Source: JAUVRX01 sp049664225
GTDB lineage: Bacteria > Acidobacteriota > Thermoanaerobaculia > Multivoradales > JAHEKO01
Direction of reading: 5' to 3'
NCBI GenBank assembly: GCA_049664225.1
Contig: JBATEX010000075.1
Coordinates: 1 to 64,000 of the forward strand
Length of the DNA: 64,000 nucleotides
The notes beneath the pieces were generated by a model. It did not search any database. It saw nothing but the letters and a program-made list of their open reading frames with translations, and was not told the origin of the DNA. Positions 37,256-45,821 of this stretch are shown here, piece after piece; position 1 is the stretch's first letter; each line of letters begins with the position of its first letter. The translations under genes and the position numbers were made by a program.

Positions 37256-38551
37256 ATGCGCTACTCGCCGAGCGACCTGTTTCACCTTCTGCGCACACCG
37301 GTGGGTCGGAGCCAACTCGAGGAAGGGCTCCAACATCGAGCCTGGCCGGTCTACTCGCGGCTCGCCCGAATCCACCGAGAGAGGCTGAGAGGTCGAACAC
37401 GGATCGTCGCCGTCATTGGTTCGTACGGAAAGTCCACTACGGCCACGGCCGTCGCCTGCGCACTAGGTCTCGATCCCAAGAAAGTGTCGCATCGGAATGC
37501 CTGGAGTCAACTGGCGAGAGCCATGCTCAGGCTCCGTCCACAGGATTCCTACGGGGTGCTCGAAGTGGGAATCGATCGGACGGGCCAGATGGCCCACTAC
37601 GCACGCTTGATTCGACCCGACGTCGTCGTCGTGACCAGCATCGGTACAGAACACCATCGCTCGTTGGTCAATCTGGAGTCCACCCGCAACGAGAAAGCCG
37701 AGATGCTCAGGATTCTCGACGCTCGGTCACTCGCGGTGCTCAACGGCGACGACGATGAGGTCCTTCGCATGGCGGATCAGACCCGGGCTCGGACAGTGAC
37801 CTACGGCTTCAGCGAGAGTTGTGATGTCGTGGCCCGCAGCCCGCGCCTGCATTGGCCGCGAGGCGTGACCTTCTCGGTGGAGGCGGCTGGGAGACAGATC
37901 GAGGTAAGAACCCGACTCTTGGGTGAACCCGGGGTGCGAGCGGCCACGGCCGGTATAGCAGTTGCCCTCGGCGAGGGTAAGCCCCTACAAGAAGCCGGTG
38001 CCCGTATCTCGTCGGTCGGACCATCGCCCGGCCGACTCGAAGTGGTTCCACTCGCCAATGGTGCTCATCTGCTGAGAGACGACTTCAAGAGCGGTTTGGA
38101 GACCGTCGACACTGCGCTCGACGTTCTGGCCGAGATCCCAGCAGCCCGCAAGTTGATCGTCATAGGAGACATCTCCGAGCCGCCCGGTAGCCAGGGACCG
38201 ATCTACCGGCGGCTCGGTCAGAGGATCGGAAAGATCGCCTCTCGAGTCGTGGTCCTGGGCAGCCATCGCCGGCGCTACGCCGCCGGGGCCGTGGATTCAG
38301 GCATGCCAAGGGAGCTGGTGATCAACGCCGGACACGACTTGGTGAAGGCCGTCGATGCCATTGCATCGGACCTCCGGCACGGAGACGTCGTGTTGGTGAA
38401 AGGCAGGAACACGCAGAGGATGGAGAGGGTCTCCCTGGCCCTGCTCGGCCGCACCATCGGCTGCGACATTCCATTCTGCGACGCGAAGCTCCGCTGCGAC
38501 GCCTGTCCTCAGCTGGAATCGGGCTGGCAGGGTCGGCGCGTCGTCATGTGA
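37256..38551 (+). CDS. MurF-like ligase lacking the N-terminal MurF domain
   Basis: 431 aa. The ATP-binding loop is VIGSYGKSTTATAV (about residues 53-66). LEVGIDRTG, the H-containing TSIGTEHHRS and the Lys in NEKAEML match Mur-ligase positions for Mg binding and the carbamylated Lys. The C-terminal domain has VVPLANGAHLLRDDFKSG and KLIVIGDISE, in place of the MurF DxYNANP and LGDM segments. The UDP-binding N-terminal domain of MurF is replaced by about 50 basic residues. The tail has four Cys (CDIPFC, then CDAC), possibly a zinc site. The reaction would be ATP-driven amide bond formation, but not on the usual MurF substrate. Confidence 0.75.
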   Translation: MRYSPSDLFHLLRTPVGRSQLEEGLQHRAWPVYSRLARIHRERLRGRTRIVAVIGSYGKSTTATAVACALGLDPKKVSHRNAWSQLARAMLRLRPQDSYGVLEVGIDRTGQMAHYARLIRPDVVVVTSIGTEHHRSLVNLESTRNEKAEMLRILDARSLAVLNGDDDEVLRMADQTRARTVTYGFSESCDVVARSPRLHWPRGVTFSVEAAGRQIEVRTRLLGEPGVRAATAGIAVALGEGKPLQEAGARISSVGPSPGRLEVVPLANGAHLLRDDFKSGLETVDTALDVLAEIPAARKLIVIGDISEPPGSQGPIYRRLGQRIGKIASRVVVLGSHRRRYAAGAVDSGMPRELVINAGHDLVKAVDAIASDLRHGDVVLVKGRNTQRMERVSLALLGRTIGCDIPFCDAKLRCDACPQLESGWQGRRVVM

Positions 38552-38622
38552 ACCTTTCGTATCTCGAAATCCGATATCCTCCCCCAACGAATTCCAGGTT
38601 AGAGATCAAGGGAGCCGAGCGA

Positions 38623-39768
38623 ATGAGTCGAGCACTGACCGCCGTGATGGTGTTGTTTCTTGCCGCAGGCACCTGGGCCCAGGATGTCGAGAACCTGCCG
38701 TTTCACGAATACAACCCACCCTCCACGCTTATGGTTACCGAGCATCCGCTGACGCGGGCCAAGTACCCCTTCATCGATGTCCACAACCACCAGTTCGGCA
38801 TGCCCGATCAGGATCTCAGCGAGCTGACGGCGGAGATGGACAAGCTCAACATGGCGGTGATGGTGAATCTGAGCGGGCGCGGTTTTCGCCGAGTCGAGCA
38901 GGCCGACGGCACGACCCGTTTTGCCTTGAACGAAAGTGAATATCTCGAGCGGGCGGTGGCCAACGCCACGAACACTGCGCCGGGGCGCTTCATCGTCTTC
39001 ACCAATATCGATCTCTTCGGGATCGACAAGCCGGACTGGGGCGAGCGCACTCTGCGAAAACTGGAGGCGGACGTCGCCAACGGTGCCAAGGGTCTGAAGA
39101 TCTACAAGAACCTCGGTCTGACTGCCGAGGACGGCGACGGTGAGAGGATTCCCGTCAACGATCCACGCCTCGACCCGATCTGGGCCAAGTGCGGTGAGCT
39201 GAAGATACCCGTCTTGATCCACACCGGCGAGCCGGCCTCTTTCTGGAGAGACAAAGACGAAAACAACGAGAGGCTGCTGGAGCTCATCGAGAAGCCCGAC
39301 CGCTATCGTGACCCCGAGATCTATCCCTCCTGGGAAGAGGTCATGGGCGAACAGCACGACGTCTTCCGCAAACATCCTCACACCAACTTCATCAACGCTC
39401 ATCTAGGCTGGATGGGCAACGATCTGGAGAGACTGGGCGCGCTGATGGACGAGCTACCCAACATGTACACCGAGATCGGCGCCGTCCTCGCCGAGTTGGG
39501 CCGACAGCCACGCTTCGCCAGGGACTGGCTGATCCGCCACCAGGATCGGGTGATGTTCGGTAAGGACTCCTGGCGACCCGCGGAATACCACGTCTATTTC
39601 CGGGTCCTGGAAACGGCCGACGACTACTTCGACTACTACCGCCGCCGGCACGCCTTCTGGAAGATGTACGGTCTCGACCTGCCGGATGACGTGCTGAGAA
39701 AGCTCTACTACAAGAACGCTCTGCGAGTCGTTCCAGGCATAGACCCCACGCTCTTCCCCGACGGCTAG
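38623..39768 (+). CDS. Secreted amidohydrolase (amidohydrolase_2 type)
   Basis: 381 aa from the ATG at 38623 with a GGGAG site; the signal peptide ends WAQ. The metal-site pattern is present: FIDVHNHQFG (HxH-like), KGLKIYKNLGL with the bridging Lys, VLIHTGEP, FINAHLGWMG and the Asp in VMFGKDSW. This is a TIM-barrel amidohydrolase of the ACMSD/amidohydrolase_2 group acting outside the cytoplasm. It is 71 bp behind the Mur-like ligase, in the same direction. Confidence 0.83.
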   Translation: MSRALTAVMVLFLAAGTWAQDVENLPFHEYNPPSTLMVTEHPLTRAKYPFIDVHNHQFGMPDQDLSELTAEMDKLNMAVMVNLSGRGFRRVEQADGTTRFALNESEYLERAVANATNTAPGRFIVFTNIDLFGIDKPDWGERTLRKLEADVANGAKGLKIYKNLGLTAEDGDGERIPVNDPRLDPIWAKCGELKIPVLIHTGEPASFWRDKDENNERLLELIEKPDRYRDPEIYPSWEEVMGEQHDVFRKHPHTNFINAHLGWMGNDLERLGALMDELPNMYTEIGAVLAELGRQPRFARDWLIRHQDRVMFGKDSWRPAEYHVYFRVLETADDYFDYYRRRHAFWKMYGLDLPDDVLRKLYYKNALRVVPGIDPTLFPDG

Positions 39769-39830
39769 CACCCGTTGGGGAGCTCGCGACCCAGCTACAC
39801 TAGAGCCAGCACGTCGCACCAGTAGAGGCC

Positions 39831-41267
39831 ATGACTCAGACAAGGACTCAAGAGGAATCCGCTCGCGCCGCCGCAAGAGCTGCGGCAGCGTTGAGCGAGG
39901 CCTTGGATCTGGAAGCCAGGCTCGCGCCGTTCGCCAAGTCGCGATGGAGTGGTTCCGGGCCTCAGGCTCCCGTCCTCCGGTTGGACGACTTCTCTGGAAT
40001 TCCCTTCCTGGTGGATATCACCGGCGTCGAAGAGTACCAACACAGGGCAAGGCTGAGAGCGGATCCTGACGACCTCTACGCCGCGGTGACGCCGGCGACG
40101 CCTGGTTATGAGCCGTACTGCCAAGAAAAGCTGAATCTCGCCCCAGTGGGTTTCGTGCAAGCGACACCGGTCGAATCGCGGTTGGCTCTGGCACGAGCCT
40201 GCAGCGAAGGGGAAGCCAGGACTCGGGTCCTGCAGCGGATCGAGGCCGGCGGAAGCCTGACCATCGATCCGTTCATGGGCATCGACGAGGTGTGGGAGCT
40301 GGCCCAGTCGCTGGCCCAGTCAACGGGAGCCCCGGTCAGCGTGGCGGCGCCACCACCACCGGTAACCTGGATAGCCAACGACAAGCACCTTTTCAGCCAA
40401 CTGGTGGAATCGGTTCTGGGGCGTGATTGGCTCGTGGAAACGCGAATCGGGCGATCGCCGGAAGCGTTGGCTCGAGAGCTCCTGTCGCTGGCCGAGCGCC
40501 ACGCCCAGGTCGGCCTCAAGCGACTTCGCTGCGCCTCTGCCATGGGCAACAAGGTCTTCGCGGCCGCCGAGATCCAGGGACGACCGGTAGGTGAAGTGGC
40601 AGCCAAAGTACGCCGATTTCTCGATCGCACCCAGTGGCAGGGTGACGAGGACGTCCAGGTCGTGGCGTGGGAAAAGGTCGACCACTCTCCTTCGACGCAG
40701 CTGTGGATTCCACCGAGGGCGATAGGGGCACCACGCCTCGACGGAGTCTTCGAGCAGCTACTGGAAGGAGAGCACAAGGTTTTCGTGGGCAGCCGGCCCT
40801 CGACGCTACCGCCAGCGGTCAACGCCGCCGCCGGAGACGGCTCCATCGCCATCGCTCTCGCCCTCCAGTCGCTCGGCTATGTCGGCCGCTGCTCCTTCGA
40901 CTTCGTGCTCGTTGGCGACCCCAACGGTGAATTTCAGTTGCACTTCACGGAGTGCAACGGCAGATGGGGTGGGACGAGCATCCCCATGACTTTCCTGGAT
41001 CGCCTCTTGGTCGGCCGGCCCAGACCGCCTTATCGAGCCCAGGACTTTGTCCATCCTGGGTTGGTCGGAGCCAGCTTCGGCGATCTCGTCGAACAAGTCG
41101 GCGCCGAGGCCTTCGATGTCGGGAGTGGAACCGGGCGCTTCATCTTCTACAACACCGGGCCCCTAGAAGGCTTCGGCAAGCTGGACGTGATTGCCATGGG
41201 CGAGACCCAAAGCCAAGCCGAAGCAGCCCTCGAAGAGGACCTCCCCCGAATCCTCGGCCTGTCGTAG
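39831..41267 (+). CDS. ATP-grasp ligase-like protein (preATP-grasp/PGM1 type)
   Basis: 478 aa, no signal. The C-terminal half has the ATP-grasp metal site: GYVGRCSFDFVLVGDPNGEFQLHFTECNGRWGGTSIP, where D and E/N hold Mg. The N-terminal region with IDPFMGIDEVWELAQSLAQ and WIANDKHLFSQLVESVLG resembles the preATP-grasp domain of PGM1-type peptide ligases. These join carboxylates to amines using ATP. It ends the co-directional run with the glycosidase-like, Mur-like and amidohydrolase genes, 62 bp behind the last. Confidence 0.65.
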   Translation: MTQTRTQEESARAAARAAAALSEALDLEARLAPFAKSRWSGSGPQAPVLRLDDFSGIPFLVDITGVEEYQHRARLRADPDDLYAAVTPATPGYEPYCQEKLNLAPVGFVQATPVESRLALARACSEGEARTRVLQRIEAGGSLTIDPFMGIDEVWELAQSLAQSTGAPVSVAAPPPPVTWIANDKHLFSQLVESVLGRDWLVETRIGRSPEALARELLSLAERHAQVGLKRLRCASAMGNKVFAAAEIQGRPVGEVAAKVRRFLDRTQWQGDEDVQVVAWEKVDHSPSTQLWIPPRAIGAPRLDGVFEQLLEGEHKVFVGSRPSTLPPAVNAAAGDGSIAIALALQSLGYVGRCSFDFVLVGDPNGEFQLHFTECNGRWGGTSIPMTFLDRLLVGRPRPPYRAQDFVHPGLVGASFGDLVEQVGAEAFDVGSGTGRFIFYNTGPLEGFGKLDVIAMGETQSQAEAALEEDLPRILGLS

Positions 41268-41517
41268 CCGCCCACGTCGGGGGCCCGGCGGCTCGGGGGT
41301 TGAGGCGCTCGGGCGAAGTCTCCGAGCGATCTTTGAGGGCTCGAGGGTTGAGGCGGCCGGCGTGCCTTTGGCCGATCCTTGGGCAGTGGGGCCTGGGCAG
41401 ATGACCATTTGCCTGCAGAGGCCCGTCCGAGTGGTTCGCAGCGGGACGGAACTCGCGAGCCCGTCCCCAATTCCCCTAGAGGTTGGAACCCGTATTGTGT
41501 CCCCCGTTTCCACGAGA
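41268..41517. other. Non-coding 250 bp before a transposase relic
   Basis: No ORF with family character. On the minus strand 41458-41510 reads as a GGGGGACAC ... AATTGGGGACGGG segment of the type often seen near Y1 transposases. This may be older repeat debris. Confidence 0.35.
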
Positions 41518-41695
41518 ACCCCGATGATGATGGACTTCGACTCATCGGAGGGCTTGAGCAGAAAGCGGCCCTGCATTGTCCGACACGTCACTTCGACCAG
41601 GGCGCCGCCTTCGGGGATGAACCGCAGTCTCCTTGCCATACCTTAGACGTCGCAATGCCCTCCCGCGTTCTTTCAGAATCGGGTGGCACCTCTTC
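41518..41695 (-). mobile_element. Truncated RAYT element, copy A
   Basis: The first 40 codons of the same transposase as 44148-45089 (MARRLRFIPEGGALVEVTCR..., start at 41639) plus its upstream sequence, ending with TGGCACCTCTTC at 41684-41695. Homology to the intact copy stops near 41518, after CCCCGATGATG. The remainder of the transposase is absent. Confidence 0.8.
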
Positions 41696-41923
41696 GGCGG
41701 CGCTCGAAAGGAGGCTGCCGATCGCCTAGGCCGCCCAGCAGCCCAACCTAACCTTACTGTTGTGCGACGAACTAGAACCGCTCAGGCGAGAGCTCTGGTC
41801 AGGACCACGCCGCTGATAGAGTGTCGCAGGGACCTGTCGCGTTAAGTGCCCTTGTCTGCAGGGTGCGCGGGTTCTTTCAGCAGTCCAATCCAGGTCAGGC
41901 GGCAAAACCAACGGAGGTGACAC

Positions 41924-42274
41924 TTGTCTGAATCCATAGTAAGAATTGGGGACAAGCTACACATAATCACCAGGCGTCTATTCGAGAGAGACATTCGGCG
42001 CCATTTTGTCGGTGAAGTGAAAGATGTTTCTCAAGATCTATGCGAAGTAAGGGGATACGCTTTTGTTTTCAACTCAGCAACTAATGAGTACAAGAGGCGT
42101 CAGGACACCCGGACTCGACTACTTGCGCTCGGGGAGGCTGGCTTGATTGTCCACAAGATTCCTCAAGAAGTGGCTATTGAATCTATTGAGTACCGATTCC
42201 TTGAGAAGCGCCTTGTGATCACTGATAGAAAAGACTTCATCCTGGACATCAATGAATTTGGACCGAATGCATAG
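41924..42274 (+). CDS. Integron cassette ORF, hypothetical protein
   Basis: 116 aa from TTG 41924, with a perfect GGAGGTGA site 5 nt upstream. It is AT-richer than the surrounding genes. The protein is basic and probably cytoplasmic, with strands (LHIITRRLFERDIRRHFVGEVKDV, EVRGYAFVFNSATNEYKRR) suggestive of a small beta-barrel; I do not recognise the family. The attC site begins 7 bp after the stop, the usual compact layout of a gene cassette. There is no integrase gene in the window. Confidence 0.72.
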   Translation: MSESIVRIGDKLHIITRRLFERDIRRHFVGEVKDVSQDLCEVRGYAFVFNSATNEYKRRQDTRTRLLALGEAGLIVHKIPQEVAIESIEYRFLEKRLVITDRKDFILDINEFGPNA

Positions 42275-42280
42275 AATGCC

Positions 42281-42340
42281 GCCTAGCAAGGCGTTGCAGC
42301 TGACGGGCTCTGCCCGCAGCTGAACGCCGGGTCGTTAGGC
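42281..42340 (+). other. attC: attC recombination site (59-base-element type)
   Basis: 60 bp. R-prime core GTTAGGC (42334-42340) matches GTTRRRY. R-double-prime GCCTAGC (42281-42287) matches RYYYAAC except one base. The inner arms GGCGTT-G-CAGCTG-A-CGGGC and GCCCG-CAGCTG-AACGCC are complementary except for two unpaired bases, both in the left arm. This is the imperfect palindrome with extrahelical bases that IntI needs. Confidence 0.85.
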
Positions 42341-42617
42341 AGCGACAGGAGAAGATTGATCGCCGCACTCGTGGGGCTCTTGTTCAGTCCAAGGGCGTCG
42401 CGTATCTCATCGAAGGTCAGCTCCGGCTCGAGCGACACCATGAGCAGTCCCACCGCACGACCGGGCGCGGGGGAAGAGCCGAGCCGGTCGTGGAGAACGC
42501 CGATGCGCTCGACCAGCTCGATCTGCTGTTTGGACAGACTGTGATTGGACAGATCAGTCCCCTTCTCGTCGGCGAACTATCACGAGGTTCGTTTGGTTCG
42601 GCAACTTCCGAACTCAA
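42283..42617 (-). pseudogene. GbsR/MarR-type regulator fragment, frameshifted and cut by attC
   Basis: One minus-strand frame encodes SLSKQQIELVERIGVLHDRLG, then PAPGRAVGLLMVSLEPELTFDEIRDALGLNKSPTSAAINLL, the winged-helix start of GbsR/MarR-like regulators. This frame has no start codon. A plausible start (MSSEVAEPNEPR, 42617) lies in another frame, with the change near the GGGG run at about 42560. At the 3-prime side the frame runs into the attC and stops at 42283. About half of the normal protein is missing. Confidence 0.6.
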
Positions 42618-42816
42618 TTGAGAAACACTAGCCCGCTGGGAGATTCACGAAGGAGGTCGGCGCGCCCTCTATATGGGGAGTAGACGCGCATAAAGTCGAC
42701 ACCCGGCGCGAGAAGACCGCTTGACCTCAGTTCACCGCCTGAATGGCCGTCCGGGCTTGCTCCGAAGCGGTCAGATCTCAATCACTTTCAGGTGAGATGA
42801 GTTTCCAGACCCCGAC

Positions 42817-43599
42817 CTAACCGTCGCCCTGTGGCTGCATTCTGTCGAGCATCATCTTGCCCCGTTTGGCGCTGGCATTCTCGGCGTCCAACGCGAGGGC
42901 CTCGTCGAACTTGGCGGCCGCTCCTGCCGCATCGCCACTCTGCATCAATGCCATCCCGAGAAAGGCGTGGAGGTCTGCAGATTCGGGATAGAGCTCGATC
43001 GCCGAGCGCAGGATCTCGGTCGCTACCTCCGGTTTCCCGGCCTCGAAAGCCATCTGGGCGAGCTCACCGAAGATGCCTTCTCTGAAGTCGTAAAGGCCGG
43101 CGCCGTAGTGCTCTTGCTTGAGCTCCTTGTACTGGGCCATGGCGGCGTCGACGCCGTCGCTCATCGCCGTTTCACCGAGGATCCAGGTCAGCTTCCGAGG
43201 AGGCTCGGCCTGGCCACGATGGCAGGTGAAGCAGGAGACGACCTGGTGTCCCGTCTCTTCACCCTCTGCTTCCTCTTCCCAGCTACCCACATATTGACGG
43301 TTGATCTCCCGCGTCATCTCCAGCATCACCCGCGCCGCGCGCTTGTGCTCCTTGTCGTCGGTGGCGAAGTCCATCCCCTGCAGGTTGTCCGGGCCGACGT
43401 GGCAGTGGTTGCAGCGAACTCCCAAGCCTTTGGCCCAGTCCCGCATGACGCCCACGAGCTCCTGCTTGCCGATGTTCTTGTCTAGGACCTTGAGATTGGT
43501 GAATTCGTCTGGAACCTGTGCGCCTAGAGGTGCGACAGGCAGGTAGAAGACCGCGATTGAACACACCGCGACAGTGAGTCGTTGGATCGTTCGAGTCAT
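42817..43599 (-). CDS. Two-haem cytochrome c with C-terminal TPRs
   Basis: 260 aa with signal peptide (ends LGAQ). Haem motifs CNHCH (in LGVRCNHCHVG) and CFTCH (SCFTCHRGQAEPP) and the sequence between them fit the photosynthetic-reaction-centre cytochrome-subunit-like family found in many non-phototrophs. The last 90 residues form two TPRs (AGKPEVATEILRSAIELYPES, GDAAGAAAKFDEALALDAEN). It lies just downstream of the broken haem-binding-domain gene in the same direction, so both may once have been one operon. Confidence 0.83.
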   Translation of the reverse strand: MTRTIQRLTVAVCSIAVFYLPVAPLGAQVPDEFTNLKVLDKNIGKQELVGVMRDWAKGLGVRCNHCHVGPDNLQGMDFATDDKEHKRAARVMLEMTREINRQYVGSWEEEAEGEETGHQVVSCFTCHRGQAEPPRKLTWILGETAMSDGVDAAMAQYKELKQEHYGAGLYDFREGIFGELAQMAFEAGKPEVATEILRSAIELYPESADLHAFLGMALMQSGDAAGAAAKFDEALALDAENASAKRGKMMLDRMQPQGDG

Positions 43600-43656
43600 T
43601 TGGAACCTCGCCTTCTGTTTCGTTGAGCTACGTTGGAATCGCAGTTATGGTTTTCT

Positions 43657-43915
43657 TCAAGGCAGGCCGGTGTCGCACAACAGGTCGATCTCGGCGTCGA
43701 TCCAAGCCAGCAACAGATCACGCTCTGCGTCGCTCAGCCGCGCTCCCCAATGCAGCAGAAGATAGCTTTCAAACGGCATGTTCCCGGCTTCGAGTTGCTT
43801 CCTCATCTCGCCCAGGAAGAACTGCTGTTCTTCGACGGCGAGTACCGGCCATTCGGTCAAGTTCAAATCCTCGCGGGCCTCACGCACGTGCCGAGCCACG
43901 AACCAGGAAGCTCCG
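43657..43915 (-). pseudogene. Haem-binding-domain protein, 5-prime part removed by the RAYT element
   Basis: The C-terminal part of a PF14376-type haem-binding protein: SGASWFVARHVREAREDLNLTEW, then MPFESYLLLHWGARLSDAERDLLLAWI. The normal signal peptide and CxxCH should precede SGASWFV but the frame ends at the RAYT end at 43916. An ORF starting at GTG 43899 remains open but would make only 80 residues without the haem motif. Confidence 0.75.
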
Positions 43916-45145
43916 GAAGAGGTGCCAGCCGAACCTGGCTCCCAACAGGGATGAGGGTACCCCGGTTCCCAGTTGTGACCCCCGAATCACCGACCGCAGG
44001 TCGTTCTGCCGCGACATCGAATCAGCCGAGGGTCCGTGGATGCCGGTAATCCGGGCGGGTGCGGCCGGGCAGCCCAGGGAATCTCTGCCACGGGCTGCCC
44101 CATGCGTTCGATTCACTTCCTGGCTTCGATCGAGTGGTGAAGGAGAGCTAGCCTGGCGCCAGATCGGGGATCCGGACCACCACGGGTAGGCGAGGCGGAA
44201 AGCTCCCCGCGGGGAAGCCGACCCTGAAGTCACCCTGCCGCAGTTTCTCCGCAGCCTCGCGGTACGCCCCGACAAACCACCGGTAGGCCTCCACCAGCTC
44301 TCTTCGGGCAGCCTTGGAAGCCGCATGGAAGGCCGGCGCGAGGGCCTTGTTTGACCTCAACGGTTTATCGTGAGGGTGCTGAGCCAAGACTGCACTGACA
44401 CCTAGTGGTCGAGTTGCCTTGTTGGCATGTCGATCGGCGGTTTCGGTCTCGATCTGGAGAACCAGCTCAGCGACCCGACTTCGGAGCCTCTCATCCGGGA
44501 GATGCTGCCAGCAAGGCAATGGCTCGAGCCGTACCGTCTCGGGAGATGCGTAGGCGAAGCGGTCGAACTCTTCTCGCCGAGCTCGCGCAGCGTACTCCTG
44601 GGTTCGGTCAAACCACAGACCTCTTAGGGGCAGGCCTTCGAGCAGCGCCTCAACGCAATGGGCACCTGGCCACTCTCGAGGTCGAGCGACCAGACCCTCC
44701 TTGCAGCCGTGAGACAAGAGGTACCTGAGTCGATCGATCTGAGCCGCCTCTTCCTGGCTGATCACGATGGCCTGGTACCGGCGACCCCAGAACTTTTCCC
44801 TCCACCCATGCAATCGACCGGCCTCTCGTGCCAGGTTCGAGTTGAGGAAGTTCATGAAGCGGGCGAGTCCAGGGGCATTGTCGACACTCAGAAGAAGATG
44901 GTAGTGATTCGAGAGGAAGACGAACGCATGAAGCTCGACCGGGTAGAGCCTTTGGGCCCGAGCGAGGACCCCGATGATGATGGACTTCAACTCATCGGAG
45001 GGCTTGAGCAGGAATCGGCCCTGCATTGTCCGACACGTCACTTCGACCAGGGCGCCGCCTTCGGGGATGAACCGCAGTCTCCTTGCCATACCTTAGACGT
45101 CGCAATGCCCTCCCGCGTTCTTGCAGAATCGGGTGGCACCTCTTC
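43916..45145 (-). mobile_element. Complete RAYT (REP-associated tyrosine transposase) element, copy B
   Basis: 1230 bp bounded by GAAGAGGTGCCA (43916-43927) and its exact inverse TGGCACCTCTTC (45134-45145). It contains one transposase gene. Copies A and C share its right end to within a base of the same position, which fixes that boundary. The left flank is a truncated haem-binding gene and the right flank a truncated FG-GAP gene. Confidence 0.8.
44148..45089 (-). CDS. REP-associated Y1 transposase (RAYT, IS200/IS605-related)
   Basis: 313 aa, intact. The HUH-type motif is HYH in HAFVFLSNHYHLLLSV, and the catalytic Tyr candidate is in RLRYLLSHGCKEGL. RFMNFLNSNLAREAGRLHGWREKFWGRRYQ is typical of the TnpA-REP group. 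These enzymes cut and rejoin single-stranded REP hairpins, usually those close to their own gene. Two partial copies at 41.6 and 63.5 kb show past spread. Confidence 0.9.
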   Translation of the reverse strand: MARRLRFIPEGGALVEVTCRTMQGRFLLKPSDELKSIIIGVLARAQRLYPVELHAFVFLSNHYHLLLSVDNAPGLARFMNFLNSNLAREAGRLHGWREKFWGRRYQAIVISQEEAAQIDRLRYLLSHGCKEGLVARPREWPGAHCVEALLEGLPLRGLWFDRTQEYAARARREEFDRFAYASPETVRLEPLPCWQHLPDERLRSRVAELVLQIETETADRHANKATRPLGVSAVLAQHPHDKPLRSNKALAPAFHAASKAARRELVEAYRWFVGAYREAAEKLRQGDFRVGFPAGSFPPRLPVVVRIPDLAPG

Positions 45146-45821
45146 GGCGGGCGCCAAAGGTGCCGTCGCCATCGTTGAGCAAGACGCTCACCTGTCGACC
45201 GTCGTTGGCAGCAACCGCCAACTCCAGGAACGTGTCACCATCGAAATGACCAAGCGCGAGAACCCTGGGCTCCAGCCCGGCGGCGTAGGTGACGCCCCCA
45301 GCCAGCACTCCGGCATTGTTCAGCAGCACCGAGACATTGTCCGAGTCGCGGTTGGAGGTCACCACATCGGGCAGGCCGTTGTGGTCCAGATCGCCCACCA
45401 CCACGTCGCGCGGTAGAGTCCCGTTGACGACACTGATGGAGCCCGCCGCAAACGAGCCAGAGGTGTTGACCAACAGTTGCACCGAATCCACATTCTTGAG
45501 ACTGACAGCCAGATCGAGGTCCTTGTCGCCGTCGAAGTCGCCGGCAGCCACACCGTGGGGCGCCGTGCCGCCGCCGAGTGCAACGGCAACAGGCACTCCG
45601 AAGCCTCCCCCGCCATCATTGAAGAGAATCGAGACCTTTTCGGGTGCATCACTGCTGACAGCGACATCGGCTCGATGGTCGCCGTTGAAATCAGTCACGG
45701 CCACCCCCGAGGGGTTGGTTCCGACGACGTAGTTGACCGCGGGATCGAAATCGATCTGGCCGCTCGCTGCATTGGCCACCAGGACAAGGCTCAGGATAAG
45801 GGGGATCGAAGGCATTCTCAT
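45146..45821 (-). pseudogene. Secreted FG-GAP/VCBS-repeat protein truncated by the RAYT element
   Basis: Signal peptide (ends ASGQ) followed by about four FG-GAP units: VAVTDFNGDHRADVAVSS, VAAGDFDGDKDLDLAVSL, VVVGDLDHNGLPDVVTSN, LALGHFDGDTFLELAVAA, each with Ca-binding D-x-(N/D)-x-D. The fifth unit is cut at VLLNDGDGTFG, where the element begins; the open frame continues 17 residues into element sequence to 45093. FG-GAP domains normally come in larger sets (propellers of seven), so the C-terminal half is missing. Confidence 0.75.

Noticed and set aside
41747..41847. Possible second attC upstream of the cassette (ACCTAAC ... GTTAAGT)
   Set aside because: The core heptamers fit, but the inner arms pair only over TGCGAC; no convincing hairpin with extrahelical bases forms.
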